Of a stretch of DNA of 64,000 nt, positions 54,289-61,621 are shown piece after piece (the stretch's first letter is position 1; the number at the start of each line of letters is the position of its first letter). Under the pieces are notes generated by a model. The model was not told the DNA's origin, ran no database searches, and saw nothing but the letters and a program-made list of their open reading frames with translations. Source of the DNA: JAGQVA01 sp041391725 (GTDB taxonomy: Bacteria > Bacteroidota > Bacteroidia > J057); assembly GCA_041391725.1 (NCBI GenBank), contig JAWKNL010000001.1, positions 310,001 to 374,000 on the forward strand, given 5' to 3'. Position numbers and translations under genes: made by a program.

Positions 54289-55896
54289 ATGTCACAATCA
54301 CGAGAAACCCACTCCCAGATCAAAACCTTGCTCCGCCATCTCAACCAGGGCTTGTATGAGCGTGAAGAAGCCATCCGGCTGGCACTACTCGCTGCCTGCG
54401 CCGGGGAGAGCATCTTCCTGCTCGGGCGACCTGGCGTGGCCAAGAGCATGGTGGCCCGCCGGCTCAAGCATGCCTTTCGGGATGGGCGTTCCTTTGAGTA
54501 CCTGATGAATCGCTTCAGCACACCGGAAGACATCTTTGGGCCCATCTCCATTCAGAAGCTCACGCAGGAGGACACCTACGAACGCCTTACTGAGCACTAC
54601 CTGCCGGGGGCTGAGGTAGTCTTTCTGGACGAAATCTGGAAGGCAGGCCCATCCATCCAAAATACCCTGCTCACCCTGATCAACGAGAAGGTCTTCCGCA
54701 ATGGTGCGCAGGAGATCGACGTGCCCCTGCGGGGCCTCATCGCCGCCTCCAACGAACTACCCGAAGCCGACATGGGACTGGAAGCCCTCTGGGACCGCTT
54801 CCTCGTGCGCCTGCTCGTCGAAGGCGTAGCAGACCGGCAGCACTTCCGCGACCTCATCTCCGCGCCCGAGGATTCCTTTACGCCACCCGAAGCCGAACAT
54901 CAGATCACGGAAGAACAGTACAATGCCTGGCAAAAGGACATCGGCAAGGTCGTCATTCCCGAAGAGATCTACGGCCTGATCGACCTGATCCGACTCAGGA
55001 TCACCGAGCACGTCCAGGCAAACCCGGAGCAGGCCCTGTACGTCTCAGACCGCCGCTGGCGCAAGATCGTCCGTCTGATGCGCACCGCCGCATTTCTTAA
55101 TGGTCGGGAAACGGTGGACCTGATGGATGGCTTTCTCATTGCCGCCTGCATATGGGACGAGCCCAAACAGATTCCGCTGGTCACCGACTGGGTGGAGGAG
55201 AGCATCCGCCACCACGGCTATGCGCTCACGCTGGATCTGGAAACCGTGAAGGAGGAAATTAGGCGGCTGAGGAAGGATGTGAAGAAGGAAACGACCATGA
55301 AGCGTATGGAGTCGTACCAGGAGCTTTTCGTTGAAAAAAGAGACAATAAAGAGCATGTAATCTTTACCAAGGGCGGGGAGGAGTACTGGCTTCCAAAGGC
55401 AGAGTGGAATGGACTACCCAAAACTCAGCATAAGGAGTTGCAATGTGCCAGGGTGAACAAGGGCGCCTACCGATCATCAGAACGGTTTTACTTCAAAAAG
55501 AGCGAAAAAGAGTATTCCGTGATCTGCAATAATGAGGAGGTTCCCATAAAAACCGAGACCAAGGCCCGTGAAGTTCTGGAAAAACGCGCGCCACATGATG
55601 TCGTAGTCAAAGCCTGGGACAAGCAGGTTCAAACTATTCTAACCCAATGTTCAAATGCCCGCGGCCAGATCAACCGCTACAAGGAGAATGAGCTGAGCCA
55701 GCTTCGGCTCAACCTGTTTGTGGACCCGGCAAAGGCTGGGATTGTAGAAAGCCATCTGGAGCAGACCCTGCAAGGCATCGCCGGTTTGGAGGTAGCGGTA
55801 AAGAAGGTGCAGGATGACTACCACAACCTGAAAAAAGAGGAAACAACAGGTGGGAAGAAATCTTCCCCTGCCCAACTCAACTCTGCCCAGTCATGA
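54289..55896 (+). CDS. ravA: MoxR-family AAA+ ATPase (RavA-type)
   Basis: The ATG at 54289 (MSQSRETHSQIKTLLRHLNQ) matches RavA starts better than 54259. It gives 535 residues. Walker A GRPGVAKS (46-53), Walker B VVFLDEIWKAG, sensor 1 LIAASNELPEAD and YVSDRRWRK are all typical of RavA. The C-terminal 200 residues are helical and charged, longer than in E. coli RavA. RavA works as a hexameric chaperone-like ATPase with the VWA protein ViaA. Here its stop overlaps the viaA start (ATGA). The pair lies between hsdS and hsdR and may act as cargo defence or as a modulator; that is inference. Confidence 0.9.
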   Translation: MSQSRETHSQIKTLLRHLNQGLYEREEAIRLALLAACAGESIFLLGRPGVAKSMVARRLKHAFRDGRSFEYLMNRFSTPEDIFGPISIQKLTQEDTYERLTEHYLPGAEVVFLDEIWKAGPSIQNTLLTLINEKVFRNGAQEIDVPLRGLIAASNELPEADMGLEALWDRFLVRLLVEGVADRQHFRDLISAPEDSFTPPEAEHQITEEQYNAWQKDIGKVVIPEEIYGLIDLIRLRITEHVQANPEQALYVSDRRWRKIVRLMRTAAFLNGRETVDLMDGFLIAACIWDEPKQIPLVTDWVEESIRHHGYALTLDLETVKEEIRRLRKDVKKETTMKRMESYQELFVEKRDNKEHVIFTKGGEEYWLPKAEWNGLPKTQHKELQCARVNKGAYRSSERFYFKKSEKEYSVICNNEEVPIKTETKAREVLEKRAPHDVVVKAWDKQVQTILTQCSNARGQINRYKENELSQLRLNLFVDPAKAGIVESHLEQTLQGIAGLEVAVKKVQDDYHNLKKEETTGGKKSSPAQLNSAQS

Positions 55897-57614
55897 ATCA
55901 GTCCCCCTATCGTGCCTTTGTGCAGTTTGGCGAGATGAGCGATGAGGCCCAGCGGGCTGCCTTCGCCGGGCAGGTGCAGCAATACGTACAGGGCATCCGT
56001 CGCAGCTGGGAGATCAGTGATCCTGAGTTGCGGGCCTACCTGCCTACTGTGGAAGCCCTGTGTGAGGCCGATGACCTGCGGAGCCTCTGTCAGCAGGACG
56101 AAGGACTGGCGCAGGAAGTCACGCGTGCGTGCCTGGACTTTGTGCGGGACAGCCACCGGCAGATGCAGCGGCAGGAACCGCCTATGGCCGAAGAGAGGGC
56201 AGGCTTACAGCAACAGCAAGCCCAGGCAGCGGAAGATTTTCTCGATCTGTATGCGCAGCACCCCGACTGGGAAACCCTGCCCGAGCCAGATTTTTATCAG
56301 AAAGAAGCGAAGGACCATCAGCAGCAAGCACAAGCACTGACCGAGGCAGAAATCCAGATCCGGGATCAGGAAGCGAAGCACCATGGGGGGCTCAAAGTGA
56401 AGGGGAAACTCGACCTGGAAACCGGCAAATTCATCCCCCTGGAAACCGAAATGACCCGGGCGCTTTCAGACCTGAAGACGCGGCAGGAAACCCTGTCGCA
56501 GGCGCGGACTGCCCTTCGCAGCCATTGGCTAAAAGCCTGGCAGACCCGCCTCGACAAGCGCCAATGGGATTGGGAGATCGAGCAGATCGCGCAGGCGCGC
56601 ACGCCCTTTCTGGAGGAGCTCTGGCAACGCATCGAAGCGCTGAAGCAGCTCAAGGACATCCTGGAGCCCTTTCAGGAGGAGTTGGGTCGCTTGTGGGACC
56701 TCAGCCGGGGCGGATGGAAAAGCTCGGGATTTGACCTGCTCCGCAAGTATGCCGACTTGCTGAAGCACGATGCCACCCTCCGCGAGCTGGCAGAGGCGCT
56801 GGGGCGCTGGCAACAGGCCGAGCGGGAATGGGAAGCCCGGCAGGTAAAGGAGCCCGTCGTCCAACAGGTATGGACTTATCAGCGTGCTCAAAAGGAGGAG
56901 CTGATCGGGATCCGCGAAAGCAACGAGCTCCACAATATGTTGCCAGTAGAGGCAGCCATGCTCAGCCATCCGGCCACCCGCAGCATCTTTTTCAAGAAAT
57001 ACGCCGAGCGCAAGCTCATCACCTTTGCCTACCAAAATCGGCAAAAGGACTGGCGTACCGAACAGGAAGAACGCACCGAGCAGGCGCCCAAGGCAACTAA
57101 ACGAGGTCCGATCATCGCCTGCGTGGACACCAGTGGCTCCATGCACGGCAGCCCCGAACAGGTGGCCAAGGTGCTGGTTTTCGCCTTGCTCAAGCATGCG
57201 CTGGCGCAAGACCGGCCTTGTTTCCTGATTTCCTTCAGTACCTCCATTGAGGTGCTGGAACTCACCGGTAAAGAAAGCCGGCTGGACACCCTCGTTGCAT
57301 TCCTGGCCATGTCCTTCCACGGGGGCACCGATGTAACGCCTGCCCTCCGGGAGGCCCTGCGTAAGTTGGAAACAGAATCCTACAGGAAGGCCGATGTGTT
57401 GCTCGTCTCTGACTTTGTGATGCCCGCTCCGGCGGCAGACCTACAGGAGGCCATTCGGAAGCAGCAGGAAGCAGGAAGCCGTTTTTTCTCTCTGGTGATC
57501 GGACAGGATGCTACCCCTGCCCAGATGGATTTTTTTGATGGACATTGGCTGTATCAGCCCAATCAGCCTGAGTCCTTGCGGCCTTTGCTTCAGGCAGTGG
57601 GTAGAGAGGAATAG
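55893..57614 (+). CDS. viaA: VWA-domain protein (ViaA-type), partner of RavA
   Basis: A 573-residue protein. The first 400 residues are largely helical, with long Gln/Glu/Arg-rich segments suggesting coiled coil. The C-terminal von Willebrand A domain has the metal site DTSGSMHG (412-419), SFSTSIEVLEL and HGGTDVTPALREAL. ViaA works with RavA as a VWA adaptor. It is longer than E. coli ViaA (about 480). The ATGA overlap with ravA shows translational coupling. The coding sequence is GC-rich, in contrast to the AT-rich NACHT gene that follows. Confidence 0.9.
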   Translation: MNQSPYRAFVQFGEMSDEAQRAAFAGQVQQYVQGIRRSWEISDPELRAYLPTVEALCEADDLRSLCQQDEGLAQEVTRACLDFVRDSHRQMQRQEPPMAEERAGLQQQQAQAAEDFLDLYAQHPDWETLPEPDFYQKEAKDHQQQAQALTEAEIQIRDQEAKHHGGLKVKGKLDLETGKFIPLETEMTRALSDLKTRQETLSQARTALRSHWLKAWQTRLDKRQWDWEIEQIAQARTPFLEELWQRIEALKQLKDILEPFQEELGRLWDLSRGGWKSSGFDLLRKYADLLKHDATLRELAEALGRWQQAEREWEARQVKEPVVQQVWTYQRAQKEELIGIRESNELHNMLPVEAAMLSHPATRSIFFKKYAERKLITFAYQNRQKDWRTEQEERTEQAPKATKRGPIIACVDTSGSMHGSPEQVAKVLVFALLKHALAQDRPCFLISFSTSIEVLELTGKESRLDTLVAFLAMSFHGGTDVTPALREALRKLETESYRKADVLLVSDFVMPAPAADLQEAIRKQQEAGSRFFSLVIGQDATPAQMDFFDGHWLYQPNQPESLRPLLQAVGREE

Positions 57615-57788
57615 CTGCTAATGAATCATATATTCTCGCTTATGCCCCAAACAAAAGGAAAAAATAGTATTATTCCCCTCGAATATGTAATATTAAATGT
57701 AATTAGAAGGCTAAACTTCATGAATACACTTTCCTGAAATAGAACCATATCTGAGAATGAAAAAGAGGTTCATTATTCAAATGTAGCG

Positions 57789-59891
57789 ATGTCAAAGAAT
57801 TTATTCCGTTTTTTCAAGTTGCTATTGTTCGTTATAGGAACATATTTTCTAGGCCTTTTCCCAGAACTAATGGGGGGAATAGTTGAAGAATTTATTAAAG
57901 CCCAAGTCGGAGTATCTTATACATACTGGGTATTAGGTATCGGAATCGCTGTAGGCTTGGTTTATTTTTGGTTAGAGTACAAAGTCGACAACACGCAGAT
58001 TAAGGAAAATAATCCAGCTTCGAACAGGGAAATAATTCTAAAAGGAACCCTCAAAAGGTATAAAAACAGAATTGAGCAGAAGCTAGTAGGGGATTTGTCA
58101 TTTGAGATTCCTTTGAAATTCAAAGTAGTTAAAACCTTACCTTTTGAAGAAATACATAAAAAATTTATTGTTAATCCTTCAGAGTTGCAAATTAATGATT
58201 ATCCCACTTTAGTTAGCTCGTTCTCTGAAAGAATACGTCGTTTATTAATTCTGGGTGAGGCTGGTTCGGGAAAGTCATTGCTATTATTAAAAATAGCTAT
58301 CTACTTAATTGAGAAAGCAAAAGACGACGAGCACCATCCCATACCCATAATAATTAATCTTTCTAGCTGGCCTTACAATCAACATCCGTTTTTAACTTGG
58401 CTAGAGCAACAACTGACTTATTCAGCCGGAGAAATCGGAGTATCGCTGATTACTGCTAAAGAGTTGCTTAGTCGAAATCAGATCTTGCTTTTGCTGGATG
58501 GTTTAGACGAAATTGATCAGGATAGTCAAGAGAAAATATTAAATCAGATAAATAAATATTTATCTTCTAGACAAAATAAATTAGGGAGTGATGAAATATA
58601 TCCTGAGGTAATAATTTGCTCTAGGCCGCACAATAATCAAGGTAAAAGCATACCTGTTTATGGTACTGTTCTGATTAATAAACTCAGGCAACAAGATGTC
58701 AGGGTCTATTTGGATAAATTAGAATCTATTCATTATAATAATGCAGGTGCCCGGCTACTGGAAGATTTTAATCGAAGTTCTCCACTAAGGAGATCCTTGG
58801 ATAATTCGTTTTCAGTTCATATCGCCCTTTCAGTATATACTAATAAAAGAAATACTGGACAAGAGCAGGATGAAGGGTTTCCACAAGCAGCAGCTAATAC
58901 AATCGAAATAGATAATTGGCTATTATACACCTATATTCAGCAAGAGCTAGGTAAACTTGCAGTGAAAACCCATATTGGGCCTAAAAAATCAGTAAAAACC
59001 TTGTCATGGGTTGCTGATAAAATAGGTAGATATCCTCCTTATTCTTCCACTTTTGAAATAACGAACATCCACCCAAAGTGGTTGAAATCAAAAAAAGAAT
59101 GGTCCATGTTTTTTGTTTTTTCAGCTTGTCTGAGTGGGATTGTACTTGGATTATTTACCGGTCTAATCCTAGATGGTATCTTTGGTTTGTTTGCTGGTTT
59201 GAGCTATGGCATCTTTTTAGCTTTTATGTTCAACTTGGTAGTTAAAGAATATAAGTTTTATGAAGTGATTTCGTACGATCTTAGCTGGCCGAATTTTTTC
59301 AGAAGCCTTTTAGGAGGAGTTGGGGTTGGTACTTTAATGTTTATCTTTTTTCTCCTTTTGTTTTTTACTTTGTCAACTTCGTCAACTGCAATTCGATTTG
59401 CTAGTTATTTTGGAATTTCCCAAGCCATTGGATCTTTTCTTATTTTCTTTTTTGATAAAAAAGTTGGAAGGATTCAGAAAGTAAAACATCCATATCAAAG
59501 GGTATTTGCAAATATATTTCGACATGAACTTCCTATCTACATTTTAGTTGTTGGGATATTCATTTTATGTGAATTTAGCTTTCGAGTAGACGGACGCTCA
59601 GGGATTCTTGTTTTTTTTGAGAAAAGTACGTTCGTATCGAAAATGACTTTGGGTTTGGTGATTGGGGCAATATTAGGAATATTTAGTAACAGCGCAATCC
59701 ACCTATCTCTGATATATTGTTTTTTCGTTGTAACACGCCAAATTCCCCCAGACTTAATTCGATTCATGAAACACACTGCGAAATTTACTGGGATCTTAGA
59801 GCAAGACGGTGGTGTTTGGCGATTTCGACATTTATGGATACAAAATGCTTTTATCAATTGGCAAGCTGCCTTGAATGATTCAAAAGATTAG
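57789..59891 (+). CDS. Membrane-anchored NACHT-type NTPase
   Basis: A 700-residue STAND protein. Two N-terminal membrane segments (about 7-25 and 46-61) precede a NACHT domain with Walker A GEAGSGKS (156-163) and Walker B LLLLDGLDEID (233-243), plus VIICSRPHN. The C-terminal third (about 435-650) holds several more membrane segments (SACLSGIVLGLFTGLILDGIF; LLLFFTLSTSS) instead of the usual repeat sensor domain. So its output is probably membrane-linked: pore formation or membrane disruption on sensing a phage signal is plausible, not shown. It is AT-rich against GC-rich viaA upstream, hence likely separate cargo. Confidence 0.85.
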   Translation: MSKNLFRFFKLLLFVIGTYFLGLFPELMGGIVEEFIKAQVGVSYTYWVLGIGIAVGLVYFWLEYKVDNTQIKENNPASNREIILKGTLKRYKNRIEQKLVGDLSFEIPLKFKVVKTLPFEEIHKKFIVNPSELQINDYPTLVSSFSERIRRLLILGEAGSGKSLLLLKIAIYLIEKAKDDEHHPIPIIINLSSWPYNQHPFLTWLEQQLTYSAGEIGVSLITAKELLSRNQILLLLDGLDEIDQDSQEKILNQINKYLSSRQNKLGSDEIYPEVIICSRPHNNQGKSIPVYGTVLINKLRQQDVRVYLDKLESIHYNNAGARLLEDFNRSSPLRRSLDNSFSVHIALSVYTNKRNTGQEQDEGFPQAAANTIEIDNWLLYTYIQQELGKLAVKTHIGPKKSVKTLSWVADKIGRYPPYSSTFEITNIHPKWLKSKKEWSMFFVFSACLSGIVLGLFTGLILDGIFGLFAGLSYGIFLAFMFNLVVKEYKFYEVISYDLSWPNFFRSLLGGVGVGTLMFIFFLLLFFTLSTSSTAIRFASYFGISQAIGSFLIFFFDKKVGRIQKVKHPYQRVFANIFRHELPIYILVVGIFILCEFSFRVDGRSGILVFFEKSTFVSKMTLGLVIGAILGIFSNSAIHLSLIYCFFVVTRQIPPDLIRFMKHTAKFTGILEQDGGVWRFRHLWIQNAFINWQAALNDSKD

Positions 59892-60032
59892 CCTGTTTTT
59901 TACTATTTTATATTTTTTTGCATAAAAACGTATCTCCGAACAGAAATATTTTAGTAAAAACCCTGCTGAGCAATTCCTTTTCATGGATTTTAATCACTAT
60001 CTTACAGATATCTATCACATACATAATTAGCC

Positions 60033-60359
60033 ATGGATACTTTGCAGATAACACTTGTCATTATTGGTTCCATATTGGGCATTATTTTTATTTTTGCCCT
60101 ATGGTCTTATTTTTCAGACAGAGAGCAATTTACTGACGCACTTGTTGCAAGGATTACAATGTTTTTTGTCAATTTCACAGCTGTTTCAAAGTCGATTGTC
60201 ACGACTATACTTGCAACCATTTATGTAATTTTTGATCCCATCCTAATTATAATAGACGATTTCGTCGTAATAGCAATAGCTATACACTTGGTTTCTAAGT
60301 TTTTAAAGCAAAGGATAAAATCATTTTTCCCGTTCCCTAAACCATGGAAGCTATCTTAA
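60033..60359 (+). CDS. Small membrane protein downstream of NACHT gene
   Basis: A 108-residue protein with an N-terminal membrane segment (ITLVIIGSILGIIFIFALWSY) and at least two more hydrophobic stretches (IVTTILATIYVIFDPILIII; DDFVVIAIAIHLV). It ends in a basic tail (FLKQRIKSFFPFPKPWKLS). No family recognised. It lies 141 bp after the NACHT gene and has the same AT-rich composition. It may be an accessory of the NACHT protein. No homology or motif supports a function. Confidence 0.5.
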   Translation: MDTLQITLVIIGSILGIIFIFALWSYFSDREQFTDALVARITMFFVNFTAVSKSIVTTILATIYVIFDPILIIIDDFVVIAIAIHLVSKFLKQRIKSFFPFPKPWKLS

Positions 60360-60687
60360 GGCCATGATGGCATCCTACTGTACATTTTGTGGGATGGGTT
60401 TGTTGTGTTGTTTAAACTGGGCTTGACGATAGAGTAAGAGGAACGCTAAAAGGTGGAATTTTTTGCCAGATGAAATTTTAAAGCCTCCCCCTTGTATTCT
60501 TAATCTAATAGTACATTATACCCTTCAACAAACTCAATAGCGTAGCAGACTACATCATCCATCTATCAAAAGGTCAAATCATCCCAGGCAGCTTACTCCT
60601 CCGGGAATCAAGCCCACAAAACAGCACGCAATCCTCATTTATTACTTTCTATGTAAAAAAAATATATAAATTCCTTATGTTTGACAC
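60360..60687. other. Intergenic stretch of about 330 bp with an hsdR relic
   Basis: No complete gene was found. It contains the hsdR-like 5' relic at 60518-60574 and then AT-rich sequence leading to the AbiEi-like gene. I see no clear hairpin terminator or promoter. Confidence 0.7.
60518..60574 (+). pseudogene. Relic of an hsdR 5' end
   Basis: Codons 60518-60574 read IPFNKLNSVADYIIHLSKG, closely matching the hsdR start at 61622 (MPFNELNSVEHYIIHQLSG), including near-identical bases over the first ten codons. The ATG is ATA here. It is probably what remains of another hsdR, or of a duplication when the abiE module entered. Confidence 0.7.
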
Positions 60688-61491
60688 ATGAAACATAGCG
60701 GAAGGGCACTTATAGACTTCCTGTACCGGGAGCAGTTGGAGGTCTTTCGTCCGGAAGACCTGGAGGGTTTTTTAGGGAATCTGGAGCCGGGAGCCTATGT
60801 GATGTTGGATGAATTGGTGAAGCGGGGATCCCTTACCAAACTCAAGCAGGGCTTGTATGCCTGCAATCCGCCCGGTGCGCGGGGAGAATCGTTTATGCCC
60901 AACTGGCACAAGGTGGCCGCTGCATGGCTTCAGCCCCGGCCCTATTGTATTGGCTATTACAGTGCGCTTCAGGTTCACAACCTCATCACCCAGCCATCCC
61001 TGAAAGAGTACATCATCAGCCCACAGCGTGTACAGCCAAAGGAAGTGATCATGTTAGGTATTCCTTTTGAGGTTATGTACATGAAGCCGGAGCGCTTTTT
61101 TGGCTACCAAAAAACCTGGATCAATGACCACGACAAAGTCTGGTGCAGCGAAATCGAAAAGACACTCATTGATTGCCTCGACCGCCCTCAACACGCCGGG
61201 GGTCTGGAGGGCATTGTCAAGGCACTGGATATGTCCGCGAGCAAGATAAATCCAGCCAAACTCCTTGAATATGCTGAAAGATTTCAGGTTCAGGCAGTGA
61301 TAAAGCGATTGGGATTCGTCCTGGAGGCCATGGGCTTGTTTCCTGAAGTACAGGAAAGTCTGAGTACCCACCTCACAGAATCCTACACCCCGCTTGATCC
61401 TTCCATTAAACTCAAAGGCAGGTTTCATCGCCGCTGGCGAATAGAAGATAATATTGACATTGGCGATCTCATACAAACCATTCACACATGA
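60688..61491 (+). CDS. abiEi: AbiEi-like antitoxin/regulator
   Basis: A 267-residue protein resembling the AbiEi (COG5340) type IV antitoxin family: an N-terminal winged-helix region (about 1-60, FLGNLEPGAYVMLDELVKRGSLTKLKQGLYA), then WLQPRPYCIGYYSALQVHNL and a C-terminal domain. AbiEi normally represses its own operon and counters the AbiEii nucleotidyltransferase toxin. Its stop overlaps the next ATG (ATGA at 61488), the usual abiE layout, but the toxin gene is cut to 40 codons. Without its toxin it may serve only as a regulator or be on its way out. Base use is close to hsdR. Confidence 0.78.
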   Translation: MKHSGRALIDFLYREQLEVFRPEDLEGFLGNLEPGAYVMLDELVKRGSLTKLKQGLYACNPPGARGESFMPNWHKVAAAWLQPRPYCIGYYSALQVHNLITQPSLKEYIISPQRVQPKEVIMLGIPFEVMYMKPERFFGYQKTWINDHDKVWCSEIEKTLIDCLDRPQHAGGLEGIVKALDMSASKINPAKLLEYAERFQVQAVIKRLGFVLEAMGLFPEVQESLSTHLTESYTPLDPSIKLKGRFHRRWRIEDNIDIGDLIQTIHT

Positions 61492-61610
61492 TTACCTCAG
61501 GAGAAATTCAGCGGCTGGCTCGCTTACGGGGCGTGAGAGACACACATGAAAAAGCTTGGCGCAGCCTGATGCGAAATGTGAAAAAAATGGTAGCTTTATT
61601 AAACGCATAA
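61488..61610 (+). pseudogene. Truncated AbiEii toxin remnant
   Basis: A 40-codon frame starts by ATGA overlap with abiEi: MITSGEIQRLARLRGV resembles the usual AbiEii N-terminus, with a helical EIQ.LA motif, but the sequence then departs and stops at 61608-61610, only 11 bp before hsdR. None of the nucleotidyltransferase motifs is present. It is read as a deletion relic; similarity is limited to about 20 residues. Confidence 0.6.
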
Positions 61611-61621
61611 CCGACCAACCC

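Noticed and set aside
56529..57320. 263-residue minus-strand frame inside viaA
   Set aside because: Antisense shadow in a GC-rich gene; the VWA domain on the + strand is clear.
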